Of a stretch of 26,829 nt of DNA, positions 9,301 through 21,800 are shown in pieces (position 1 is the first letter of the stretch; each line of letters opens with the position of its first letter). Made by a program: the position numbers and the translations under genes. This DNA comes from Saprospiraceae bacterium UBA7687 (lineage in GTDB: Bacteria; Bacteroidota; Bacteroidia; Chitinophagales; Saprospiraceae): NCBI GenBank assembly GCA_002482845.1, contig DLGT01000066.1, positions 26,545 to 53,373 of the forward strand. The letters run 5' to 3'. A model generated the notes under the pieces. That model was given only the letters and a program-made list of their open reading frames with translations. It made no database searches and was not told the origin of the DNA.

Positions 9301-9876
9301 TATCAAGTCACGGTATCCGATGCAAATGGATGTACGGACGTAGCTTCTGCATCTGTATCTGGTCCAATGTCAGGTATAAATATCAATCTAACAAAATCTG
9401 ATATTACTTGTGCACATTTAAACAATGGGTCAATAAATGCATCTATCACAGGTGGAAATGCACCATTGACTTATGCATGGTCTGATGGATCTACTTTACA
9501 AAATAGAACTTTATTATCATCGGGAAATTACACTTTGACGGTAAGTGATAACAATGGTTGTACTTCTACAGCATCAACAGAAATTTTAAGACCGTCACCT
9601 TTGTTGGTAAGTATTGCAGGCTCACATCCTACATGTCCTATTGCTTCTGATGCTCCATTAAATCAAGATGGTTCTGTAAGCATTTCTGTCAGTGGTGGTA
9701 CACCGAGTTATACATATGCTTGGAGTAATGGTGCTACTACGCAAAATTTATCAGGTTTGTCAGGTGGAACATTCTCAGTGACAGTAACGGATACCAATGG
9801 TTGTCAAGATATAAAATCTACGACATTGATACCAGTCGGCTCACTCCCTAATCCCCCATCAGCTATTATCAAATAA
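6364..9876 (+). CDS. Secreted protein with amidotransferase-like domain and four SprB repeats
   Basis: 1170 aa. A signal peptide with an unusually long N-region precedes a hydrophobic core at about 28-40 and a probable cleavage near LFSQ|C (49/50). Residues 50-370 are rich in short beta strands (VTVNNKNVLLKSSG) and may form a beta-helix or sandwich. Residues about 381-755 form a globular domain: VKVIWVINPTKAKDG, KGGPFVIPAEYR, LPHAEPSW (550-557), GGIWDGC with Cys578 in a nucleophile-elbow-like setting, and SAGHSY with His723 followed by AAQRAFFNF. This resembles class I glutamine amidotransferase/ThuA-like folds, but that is inference from motifs. A PKD/HYR-like domain covers about 756-841, then four SprB repeats (843-1161). 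The protein ends at PPSAIIK with no type A or B sorting domain. The stop codon is 5 nt before the ATG of gene 3, so the two are probably one operon. Confidence 0.95.
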   Translation: MFSYKTRCSVKIGVIQIISFLSRPNLKNVLFLVMFFMFFSGTTPNLFSQCTPPLPNAACTPPTSWDVNVVANGNVDWQALTGVIADNINVKIRITGSGTVTVNNKNVLLKSSGAVLFIDGPTLVINNGCLVLTVPGSKYIQIGGTLQCAGHVEQVSNSVFCMTGVTIEIGQEKAGRKYALGSTTTSAAFLNDGGYRYLDNNCLNITSSFLLYATGSGTGINGVDVIKDCFFEIGDRGSNHALTTNIGVADAEDIGDWDSKNTQSIYNSTIIIANGHFLKTNRTSTYCDTKVKINKNGNFHINSGTVLGSGLCLAIDNDFGNCGTWNFTGITWYSARKNGSNTPGAGSESTLQTVLNNCFSDSCTPAPVDNGGDTGGNNEVVCTDEIKVSFSSGSYIINMGITPQTDKNALKPYGLIYDLIKNHNVKVIWVINPTKAKDGVDFRYNGIDYKGGPFVIPAEYRTPAVNARITSWQTAGVVGVTTISALTLCSDFVHRELKNVPRWTLDKRNGKLAVEYFLNAGIPATAFGGLDGAGWKDPSELDCCDDLFVLPHAEPSWAVHQRLYTWNLECKGGIWDGCTSGSALENMVNPANRNQQTNFLTVKDPSFTGSSGIYANSNSLMLWSTHNDGSPPYTHRLPADPVAQYISTTDGAHTNGAEQIYIPRQSSGTTARWNPTTKIIVYDPSHNNVPSLNPDLRNAAAPMVYGRGFGDDNRGFVMHSAGHSYDKCQTSPAHVAAQRAFFNFSWLVANDKAESINVNSLPDIANSGIPERVDFSLPNGQDLSGFTIVWSSNCGGTFSPSANHPNPDFIPPNTSDPTPCVLTVSITDACGRTTTDSRRVEILCDYGVRPEVVHPSCAGSTDGSIQLNVTGSSVYGSNDWTWTRATPPGSGSGSASSISNLPAGTYVVTVTSFTGCSGSFTVLLEEPNAIDVTATATDFSCFGGTGSVTLNVTGGVQGYSYLWSDGPTTAFRTGISAGNYQVTVSDANGCTDVASASVSGPMSGININLTKSDITCAHLNNGSINASITGGNAPLTYAWSDGSTLQNRTLLSSGNYTLTVSDNNGCTSTASTEILRPSPLLVSIAGSHPTCPIASDAPLNQDGSVSISVSGGTPSYTYAWSNGATTQNLSGLSGGTFSVTVTDTNGCQDIKSTTLIPVGSLPNPPSAIIK
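8890..9846 (+). repeat. Four SprB repeats at the end of gene 2
   Basis: Four units, all with both cysteines (PSCAGS/TGCSG, FSCFGG/NGCTD, ITCAHL/NGCTS, PTCPIA/NGCQD). The first has the variant core WTWTRATPPGSGSGS, like the first unit of the main SprB block of gene 3 (WSWSRTSPIGSGNGT). The fourth has a lengthened loop after its first Cys, as do the last SprB units of genes 1 and 3. The array ends 10 codons before the stop. Confidence 0.92.
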
Positions 9877-9881
9877 CGATT

Positions 9882-12800
9882 ATGAACATTTTGTCCTTAA
9901 CATATTACTTTAGTTTAATGCTCCGTTTTCTAGTATTACGGGCATTAGCTATTTGTAACAGGACGAAATTACTGAAAATATTGATGATTGTTTTTTTAAC
10001 AATTTCTTTCACTGGATTTTTAAATACATTACAAGCACAGACGACCATTACTAAAAGCATTGCCACAGGTACAGATGATGTAGAAGAAGGTGGCGTAGGT
10101 AGTACTTTTGGTACTGGACATGGTTATATGTACAATATCAGCCCAAGGATAGAACTCACTAGAGATGATCAAGAACCATCATCGGGAAACCAAACTGTAG
10201 GTTTGAGATTTACAGGCATGACCATTCCAAAAAATGCCATTATTACTAGCGCATATCTTACATTTAGAGGGGTCACTCCAGTTTCCCCAAATTCAAACTC
10301 TGGCACTACCAATATCACCATAAAAGGACAAGCAGCAGATAATCCTGGTACATTTACCACTACTGCATTTGATGTTAGTAACAGAACGAGTACAAGTGCA
10401 ACTGTAGCATGGGCACCACCAACTTGGTCAGATGCAGTTAATTATAATTCCCCTTCCATAATCAATATTGTTCAAGAACTAGTCAACAGATCTGGATGGA
10501 ATTCAGGTAATGCTATGGTTTTTGTAATAAGTGGTACTGGTTCTCGTTCCGCACATGCGTATGAAGGTAGTACTACATATGCACCAAAATTAACGGTAAC
10601 ATATTCCACAGCGGCACCTCTGAGTCTTTCGACTTCAGTGACAAATATATTATGCAGGGGAAATTCCACAGGAGGTATTGATCTTTCTGTATCGGGTGGT
10701 ATTACAAATTATACTTATGACTGGAGTAATGATGGACCTGAATCAACAGACAATGACACTCAAGATTTATCAGGTTTAGCTGCAGGAAGTTATGTGGTAA
10801 CTGTTACGGATGCCGTAGGTACAACTGCAACGACAACAGCAACTATTACGCAGCCTGGGTCTTCTGTAAGTCTATCTTCTGTTGTTACTAAAGTTAGTTC
10901 ATCAGGTGGCAATAATGGCGCCATCGATCTTAGTGTCTCAGGTGGTACGGCTGGATATTCTTATCTTTGGTCTAATAGCGCAACTACCCAAGACATATCT
11001 GGCTTGACAGCTGGAAATTATACCGTGACTGTCACGGATGGTAATGGATGTTCTACAAATTTGTCCGTCACCGTCGAAACCAATTCAAATAATAATATAG
11101 TTAATAAACAATTATATTTAAGCGAATCATTGGGTCTCGATAGGATTAATCCTTCAGCTCCTCCATTAGATAACACCACGAGTGTGACTCCTACATTGAG
11201 TACAGGAGCATCTGGTGTTGTGTTAGAAAACACAAGTACAATAACTGCCACATCAGGTAGCACAGTGACTTTATCACACACCATAGGAAATGGTGAAAAT
11301 AGAGGTTTAATTGTTGCAGTATCAAGTAGAGATCGAAGTGTAAATTCAATAACTTATGGTGGTGTATCCCTAGTTTTAATTGGGAATAGGACTTATGGGT
11401 CAGACGCCAGGGTTTATCTATATGGTTTAGTTAATCCTAGTATTGGTACAGCAAACGTAGTGGTGACCATGAGTGGTTCCGTTTCTAACGGAGTAGTGGT
11501 ATCTGCATCATCATTTTTTGGTATAGATCAGACCGTTCCTTTGGGTACATTTGCTTCGTCTACAGGCAATTCATCATCAGCTTCCGTAAATGTATCTTCA
11601 GTATCTGGGGACTACATCTATGACGCTGTAACCTATAGAAATACATCTAATCTTAATGCCGGGGCAGGACAAACAGAAAGATGGGACTTAAGTAGTGGTA
11701 GCATTCGTGGAGCAGGAAGTTCTGAGGCTGCAAATTCAAGTTCAACCACCATGAGTTGGTCAGGGTCGTCAGCCAGATGGGTAATAGGAGGAGTAGCTAT
11801 AAAACCAGCTACTTTTATTAATACACTGACCTTTACAGAAAACCCAGTGCTTTGTAGTGCATTGACTATAAAAGCAAATAACGCTATAACTTTTAGTGCG
11901 TACATAAATGTTATAAACGGCACAATGCCAGTGAATCCAAATATTACAGCTGTAATCAGAAATGGAGGTACCAATATTATAACACTTACTAATCCTACCT
12001 ATAATAGCGCAACAGGGCTTTTAACATGGTCAGGAACTAGAGGCAGTGATGTGACTATTCCCACAGGTCAAGCGATTTCTTTAGATATTACGACCAATCA
12101 ATCAGGTGTGAGTTTTCAGGTAAGGCACGACAGTCAACTCTATCCTTCCAAAATTACTTTGCCAGTAAGTACTTTCATAAACGTTAATAGTGTAGATGTT
12201 TACAGTTCGTCATATCCTAATGGACAAATTTACACTGATATTCCAAACGTAGGCACATCCTATATAAGGGTGGCGGTTACTGACCCATTTGGGGCGAGTG
12301 ATATCACTGGTGTAAATCTCGCAGTTACCAGACCAGATATGTCTACTATAAATATCTCTCTCGATGAATCTTATGTTGTAGGTGCTATAAGCTGTGGCAA
12401 AATATACCAATATACGTGGTCTAATCCAGGCAATCCAGGAGAGTGGACTATTCAAGCAACAGCCAATGAAGGATCTGAAGGTGTCACCCATTCACTTTCA
12501 ATCACAAAAAATGTAATCATTCCTACTGGTCCTATAGTCCAAACAAAATACCTATATCTTTCTGACCCATCACAAGCATTAGATAGAATAGATCCTGTCA
12601 GTACTAGCGATGGCACGACTTCTCAATCTGCTTCATTATCTGCTACCGGTACTACCACAGCGACTTTTACCCAGAATCCTACTATGTGTGGAGCGCTTTC
12701 ACTGGCTAGTGGAGGTGCTATTTCAGTAAAATCTTATGCTTCTATCATTACAGGATCAAGGGCAACAGTAACAGCAGTAGCAACTACAAGTGGTTCTGCT

Positions 12801-15800
12801 GCTTCAGTGTCAAGTGGTAATTCGTTGACATTTTCTCATACCCCTGGTACAGGGCCGAATAGATTATTACTTGTTGCTGTTTCAGTAGGAAATACAGGGG
12901 TGAGTGACGAAGGTGCACCTGGAACGGTTACCGGTGTAACATTTGGTGGAACTCCTATGACTTTGGTGAGTGCTATCCATAGTGGTGTCGCAGTAAGATC
13001 ATACATTTATCGTTTGATCAATCCAACAGCTAGCCCTTCTGCAAATGTGGTTATTACCATTGGGTCTAAAACTTCTGGTGTGATCGCTTCGGCTACTACC
13101 TTTAATAACGTAAATCAGTCTACACCTTTAGGTGCAGCACAGACCTTTATAGCTAATGGAGGCGATTATTTCGTTGCAGGCAATGTTACATCTGCAGTAG
13201 GAGAATTGATTTTTTCAACTGGTGCTGTAGATGAATATGTCAATGTCCAACAAGGTATCTCTGCTAATGCTGGTCAAACAGAATTGTGGAATAATAGTGG
13301 ATTTAATTATGTAAGTGGTGCCAGTAGTACCATTGATGGTGCTTCGTCTGTTTATATCAGATACAATATGTTGGATTATGAAGACGGATGTTTTGCAGCA
13401 GTATCAATTAAACCGGCTGCATCTTCGACACTTGTTTCAAATCCAAATATCACGGCTGTTATAAAATATGGCTCAACTACTATAGCTACCTTAACAAATC
13501 CTAGTTTTAATAGTAGTACCAACTTGCTTACTTGGACATCTACATTACCATCCAATGTTAATATTCCTGCTGGACAGGCTATTTCATTAGCAGTAACTAC
13601 TGCTGAACCTATGGCAGTGTTTAGATTAGAATATGATAGCCAAACTAAACCATCGAAAATCGAACTTCCAGTTTCTAATTATATTGACATTACTTCATTA
13701 GACTTTTACAATGCACCATATCCTAGCGGTTCTATTATTTTATCAGCCAATAATGGTTCTACCGTTTACCTTAGGGCGACAGTTTCTAATCCATTTGGAA
13801 CGGGTGACATCACAGGCTTGGATCTGAACATATCACCACTAGGAATAAATGTTGCAGCCACATCTGTAGCAACATCTAGTTGTATTCGTACATATCAATA
13901 TATATGGAATACACCATCTTCACCAGGTGAATACAACATTACTGCTACCGCAAAAGAAGGATATGAAAATCAAGTAGTAGATTTTGATTTTGTTGATTTT
14001 TCATTATGTCCTCTTACAGTCAGTCCTGCTGTGATAGCCACACCTACATGCAATATTCCAGATGGTGGGGACGTAGATCTTAATGTCACAGGAGGTAATG
14101 GGCCTTATACTTGGTCATGGAGTAGAACATCTCCGATAGGTAGTGGTAATGGTACAGGATTGCATATGACTGGTTTAGAAGCTGGTGTGTATTCCATTAC
14201 AGTTACTTCAGTAGGCGGATGTACTGGAAGTGCTAATGTAACCGTAACAGGATCTGGTGCGCCAATAGTTGAAGCGGTAGTAACTAATACAGGTTCATCA
14301 TGTTATGATGGAGGTATCAATCTTTCTGTAACAGGTGGATCGGGAAATTATACGTACTTTTGGGCAGACGGAGTGTATACTCAAAATAGAATTAACCTTA
14401 CACAAGGACTTTATACAGTCACTGTGACAGACCAAGATAATGGTTGTACCGCTACAGCTGAAGCTGAAATACTTTCTGGTGCTCCAATAGATGCAGGAGT
14501 GTTTATTTTATATCCTAGTTGTGCAGGTGGAAATGATGGACTTATCAATTTGTCACCTGTGGGTGGAACAGGGGACTATACTTACTTATGGGCAGATGCT
14601 GCAACGACTGAAGATAGGTCGGGCTTGTCAGCTGGTAATTATACGGTAACTATTTCTGATAGTGGAACTTGTACTTCTGTATTTATATACACACTTTCCA
14701 ATCCTGAAGTGTTAGATTTGACATTGACTAAAACAGATCCAACCTGTATTTCTTCAGGTAACATTATCTCAAATGCAACAGGCGGCACATCTCCATATCA
14801 ATATAATTGGGAAGATATTTCAGGCCCAAATAATCCCAAAAACAGGACTGATTTATTGCCCGGAAATTATACACTTACGGTGACAGATCAAAACGGCTGT
14901 ACTACCTCTGCGGTTGGTATCATTGAAGAAGCAGATTGTGACCTAAATGCCTATCTTGTTTGTACTTCCAATGCTTCTGATATTTATAAAGTAGACCCAG
15001 ATCCAACGATTTTATCTTATCAGTGGTCAGTGCCAGTAGGTGCCAATATTGTACAAGGGCAAGGGACATCGCAAATTACTATAAATTGGTCAAATGCCAC
15101 GCCTGGTTTAGATCAGGTGTGTGTACATTCTATCAATGATTGTGGTGAAAGTTCTGATGTATGTACACCAGTATATATAAAAACAGTGGTCCCAGGGATA
15201 GCTTTTTCTAATCCAGTTTGCGAAGGACTTAACATTAATTTTGAAGGAAGTGGTGGAGTTTCTTATCAATGGTCTGGACCTAATAATTTTGCATCCAATC
15301 TTGCTTTCCCAGTTATACTAAATGCAAATGCAAGCAATAGTGGACTTTATCAGGTCACTGTGACAAGTGAAGATGGATGTACTGCTAGTACTTCTGCAAA
15401 TGTGGTTGTGCATACCAATCCTAATATTAGTTTATCTGCTTTCGAAACATCGACTTGTGAATCTGATAACGGTTCTATAAATCTGACAGTAACGGGTGGC
15501 GCAACTCCATATACCTATCTTTGGTCCAATGGCTTTTTTGTCCAAGACTTAAATAATATTCCAGTTGGATCTTACCTTGTTACAGTGACAGATGCAAATG
15601 GATGTACCAATAGTGGCATTACTTCTGTAAATGCTTCTTCTGGACTAAGTTTGTCAAATACAAAAACTGATGTTACATGTTATGATGGGAATAATGGAAC
15701 TATCAATTTAACTGCAGCCGGTGGAAGTGATAATTATGAATATCAATGGTCAAATGGCATCACCACCCAAAATGTATCTAATATTAAAGCTGGATTGTAT

Positions 15801-18800
15801 CGAGTGACAGTCACAGATAAAGAAAATGGTTGCTTAGGTATGACCACTGTAGATATACAACAACCACCTAAATTACAAGCAGACAAAACCGTAGAGCATA
15901 TTGATGCCTTTGGAGCATCTAATGGAGAAATAGAAATTTCAGTTTTTGGGGGTTCACCAGCATATAATTATGATTGGGCTGACCTTAGTGGTTCAAATAA
16001 TCCTGCACAGAGAACAAGTCTGTCAGCTGGACTATATGTTGTTACAATTACAGATACACAATCTTGTCCTGAGGTTGTAGCACTGAATCTTAATCAACCT
16101 GAAAGTCCTTTAACACTTAGTATTTTACAGACCAACATTACTTGTTTTGGAAGTGCGGATGGTATTGCAAATTTAACAGTGACAGGAGGGAATCCGCCAT
16201 ATACTTATTTATGGTCTACGGGGTCTACTAGAGAAGATTTGACTGGTCTCGTCCCTGGTGTATACACCGTAACAGTGACGGATGCCATGGCTGTAAGTAG
16301 CACTATCTCTACTTCAATTATCCAACCACTAGCTATAAATTTTAATGTTTCTAATACCGATGTTTCTTGTTTTGGCGCTAATTCTGGCGCTATTACACTC
16401 AATCCATCAGGAGGTACATCACCATATACTTACAGGTGGTCAAATGGAAGCACTACCAAAGACATATCGAATCTTAATGCAAACAGCTATGTCATTACCA
16501 TTACAGATGCAAACGGATGTTTAAACACATCTTCTATTGATATTAATGCTGGAAATCAATTAAATGTCGTTAATGATATTACACATGTTTCTTGCGCTGG
16601 TTCAGCGGTAGGTAGCATTGATATATCTGTTTCAGGAGGTAATGGAAGTTATGAATATCTATGGTCAAATGGTGCCACTTCCCAAGACTTAACAAGCATC
16701 TCAGCTGGAAATTATATCGTCACCATAACAGACTCAGCACTTTGTAGTGCTGTAGTTTCTTCTTCAGTGGTTGAACTTTCTTCCATAGCGGCAGAGAGTT
16801 TTGTATCGCCACTTTCGTGCACAGCTGTAACCACTGGTAATGTCGATCTAGTGGTAGGTGGAGGGACATCGCCTTATACATATGTGTGGAATAATGGTGC
16901 TACCACTGAAGATTTAAGTAATATCCAACCAGGCATTTACACAGTAACCATCACAGATGCAGGTAGTTGTAGTATCCAGCATATCGTAAATGTGGTAGAA
17001 CCTACATCGCTTACAGTGAATGCCATTCAGACATATACAGATTGTTTCGGCATTGATCAAGGAAATATAAATACCACAATTTCTGGTGGTACAGCTCCAT
17101 ACAAATATGCATGGTCCAATGGTATGTCTACCCCTAATCTTACCAATCTTGCAGATGGTGTGTATATACTCACAGTGACCGATTATTCAGGATGTTCGTC
17201 GACCTCCATTTCTCTATTAGCTCAACCTTCTAAGGTAGTAGTCACAGGTGGTACTATTCCCAATTGCCCTGGACAGTTAAATGGTAGCATTATGGTTTTT
17301 ACCACAGGAGGATCGAGACCTTATATTTTTAATTGGTCCGACGGTGGACCCAATAGTACAGAAAGGACAGGTTTAGGAGCTGGGTTTTATAGTGTCACCG
17401 TTATTGATAATAATGGCTGTAGTGCATCTACAACATTTGAAGTTAAACCATTGACCCTTGACTTTTTTAATGTGATTCCTTCTTGTGGTCGCGACCCAGA
17501 AACTGGCAATACCTACGTGAAAGAAAATGGTCAGGTGTATGCTAAAGTATCCGGTGGTTTAGAACCATATAACTACTCTTGGTCTACAGGAGGCACTTTA
17601 GGTTACATAGAAAATCTACCTCTTGGAAATTATTCTGTTACGGTAGAATCTAATGGGTGTACCATTTCAGGGGAAACTGCATTGTCAGGAAATGTTTGTA
17701 TTCCACCTGTTGCGGCAGATGATTTTTATCTGACCGAAATGAATGTAGGTGTCAATGGCAACCTTGCTATCAATGATTACGATCCAAATACAGAATATCC
17801 ACTTACTTTCCTTCCTTTGGGATATATAAATGAAGAAGTAGGACTCATTAAATGGGATTCCACATTTAATGGTGAATTTCAATTTACACCTGCAACTAAT
17901 TATTTTGGAACATTTTCACTGCCTTACCAAATTTGCGATACACTCAATTTATGCGATATTGGCAATCTAACGGTTCGGGTAGAAAAACCAGTACTTGGCT
18001 TGGCCAAAGAAATATCTTATGGTCCTATTAATAATGAAGATGGTACTTATGACTTTACTTATACGATTCTTGTAGAAAATAAGAGTTTATTTCCGCTGAC
18101 ATCTGTCCAAATTACAGATCATCTAGATGCTACTTTTCCTAATGTCATTTCATATACCATCAATAATGTCAGCAGCACTCAGTTTTCGATAAATAATGTT
18201 TATAATGGTTCAAACAATATAAATCTATTGGTAGGAAATGATGTGCTAGCTCCTTTAGCTTCAGGTCTTATTACGATAGATATGACATTGACACCAGGTC
18301 AAGAACGCGGACCTTTCAATAATTCTGCTTTTGGGTCAGCTATTTCTCCACTTGGTGTTTTATTTACAGATATATCTCAAAATGGTAGTAATCCAGATCC
18401 AGATAATGACGGCGACCCTACAAATAATAATGACCCAACACCGTTATTGTTTTGTCCGGCTGCAAATTTCACGGGACCTACTACGATCTGTATAGCAAGT
18501 ACTACCACTATGACCCCTTCTTCAGGAGGTACATGGGAAAGTGCAGATCCTTCTATTGCGACAATTTCTAATACCGGCGTAGTCACTGGTATATCCGTGG
18601 GCTCGACGACATTTACATTTCATCAAAATGGATGCTCATCAGAGCCATCTATTCCAGTTACAGTGATTGGCCAGGTAGCTCACGTGATTGGATCCACTTC
18701 TTTGTGTCTAGGTTCTACGACGACATTATCACCATCAACTGGTGGCACGTGGTCTAGCACAAATCCATCCGTAGCTACTGTCAATAATGCAGGAGTGGTA

Positions 18801-21800
18801 ACAGGAGTAGCTAATGGGACAGCCACTTTCCGTTTTACAGAAACATCTACAGGGTGTACATCTTTACCAACTCAAGTTGTCAACGTCAATAATAGACCAC
18901 TGATAACAATAACAGGTCCGACCTCAATTTGTGTAGGCGGTAGTACTTCGCTTTCTCCAACCTCAGGAGGTGTATGGTCAAGTAGTAATCCTGCAGTAGC
19001 TACGATAAATAATGCAGGAGTTGTAACTGCAATAGCACAGGGTATTGCCACTTTTACATTTACATTATCATCAGGGTGCGTTTCTAATCCGAGCAATCCT
19101 ATCACCATAAATGGCAAACCCACTGCTACTATCAGTGGTGATCAATCCATTTGTATAGGCGCATCTACCCAACTTATACCATCCACGGGAGGTACGTGGG
19201 TAAGTAGTCATCCATTAATAGCTTCTGTTAGCAATAGCGGTCTAGTTACTGGTATTACTTCTGGTCAGGCTACCTTTATTTACACTGAAACTTCTAGCGG
19301 CTGTGTGTCTAATCCTTCAACACCTGTACAAATAAAAACAAAGCCAACTATCTCACTGACAGGAAATGATGAAGTCTGCGCTGGTTTGACTACTTCATTT
19401 GCCCCATCTTCGGGAGGTATATGGACTAGTAGTAATACAGCTATTGCAACGATTTCTAATGCTGGTCTTGTTTTTGGAGTGGGTCCAGGTCAGGTCACGT
19501 TTACATTCAGAGATAACACTACTGGTTGTAATTCTGATGCTAGCACAGCAGTAACCATTCACCCAAAACCAATAGTGAATTTTATTTGCCCTTCTGTCAT
19601 ATGTGTGGGAGATAATTCAGGCTTGCTACCAGAAGCTGCTGAAGCTGGTGGTACTTGGATAAGTAGCAACAATGCCATTGCCCAAATAAATCATGAAGGC
19701 GTCGTAGTGGGTATCGCTGCAGGTTCTGTCACTTTTACTTATACAGCACCTACGACTGGCTGTATTTCTAATCCATCGGCGTCTATGACCGTCATTGGTA
19801 AACCAGTGGTAAATATCGTTGGTTCATCTACCATTTGTATTGGTACAACTACCAATTTGTCTCCTTCTACAGGAGGTACATGGACAAGTAGCAATACTTC
19901 GGTAGCAACTATAAATAATTCTGGTGTTGTCACAGGTGTCTCGCCAGGTACAGCTATATTTTATTTTACAGAAACATCTACGGGTTGTATTTCACAAGCT
20001 TCAGCTCCAGTCACTGTCAATCTACCACCTACAGTCAGTCTTTCAGGGCCATCAACAATTTGTGTTGGCTTCACGACCAATGTACTTCCATCTACAGGTG
20101 GTGTTTGGACAAGTAATAACCCTACCATTGCCACTGTGACCAATTCAGGAATAGTCACAGGCCTTTCAAATGGGGTAGTGCAACTGACCTATACATCTGG
20201 TAATGGATGTATTTCAATAACTCCTATCCTTATAAACGTTAATGGTAAACCGAGCATCACGCTCAATGGTCCTTCATCAATTTGTATTGGCTCAAGTACT
20301 TCGTTTTTACCATCATCAGGAGGCGTTTGGGTGAGTAATCATCCAAGCATTGCTACCATAACCAATAGTGGTATTGTTACCGCTATTGCACCTGGAACGG
20401 CGACATTTACATTCACAGATAATGTTACCAATTGTGTATCTGTAACATCCACTTCGATTGTGGTCAATGCTAAACCAACTGTAAATATTTCAGGATCTAA
20501 TTCCATTTGTGTAGGAGCTATGACCACTGTCACACCTACGGTTAATGGCACATGGTCTAGTAGTAATCCTGCAGTTGCTACCGTAAACAATATTGGTGCA
20601 GTATTAGGTATATCAGAAGGTACAGCTACATTTACATTTACGCAAACAGCCACAGGATGTGCTTCTGATCCAACAACTACTATCCAAGTAAAACCAAAAC
20701 CTATTATAGAAATAACAGGTGATGCTTCCATTTGTATTGGTACTAATACACAACTTTTACCTTCTTCTGGAGGCACATGGACAAGCACACAACCAAGTAT
20801 TGCTAGCATTAATAGTGCTGGCTTAGTGACGTCTCATCAAGCAGGTAGTGCTAGATTTATATTTACATCAACTAGTACTGGCTGTCTTTCTAACCAATCA
20901 GCTCCTGTAGTTGTACTGCCAAAACCAGCTGTCTCCATATTGGGTAGTACGGATATTTGTATAGGCGCTACCACGACATTATTGCCTAATACTGGTGGTA
21001 CATGGACAAGCAATCATCCTTCCATCGCAAGTGTTTCGAATAGTGGTATTGTGACGGGATTGGCAGAGGGAAATGCCACTTTTACCTTTGTAAATTCAGA
21101 AACTGGATGTACATCTAATCCGACTTTACCTATTTTGGTACAGGCTACAAGTAATTTAGATTTGTCAGATATATCATCTTTATGTGTAGGTTTCAGTGCA
21201 ACATTAACGGCATCCACTTCTGGTATTTGGGCAAGTAATGATCCAGATGTTGCCACTATTACAGCTGGAGGTGTCGCAACTGGTATTGCAGCTGGTTTTG
21301 TTAGTTTTACTTTCCAAGACAATTCTGGACTTTGTAATAATGTAGTGTCTACAGATACGATACAAATAGGTTATTGCATTTTACCTGATTTTAATTTTAC
21401 GTCTGTAAATGTTCTGGTCAATGGTAATGTTCACACCAATGATATGGTACCTTCGGGAGCAACTTATGGTACGCCAGTATTGCAATCTAAACCATCAGAA
21501 AGTACAGCAAATATTGTAATGAATACCGATGGAAGTTACACGTTTGTGGCAAATCAAAAAGGTGAATACATTTTTTCAGTACCTATTTGTGCCAATGGTT
21601 TTTTTGTCAATTGTCCGACATCTTTGCTTACCATCAATGTGACTGATATATTGGAACCAGGCAAAAAACCATTCGCAAATCTTGATTTGGCAACCACTTA
21701 TGCAAATTTTAATCCTACTTTAGCTGGCGAACCTGTTACTATTTATACACTTTCGAATGACTTTTGTCTATATGGTAGTGGTTGTTCGCTTGACCCATTA

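Noticed and set aside
9841..9890. Frameshift splitting one gene into genes 2 and 3
   Set aside because: Gene 3 has its own signal peptide right after its ATG, and its frame is closed by a TAA at 9849-9851, so the two are separate genes.
18463..21365. Recent DNA-level tandem duplication of Big_2 units
   Set aside because: Units differ at many positions, including third codon bases; the repeat is clear in protein but not in long identical DNA tracts.
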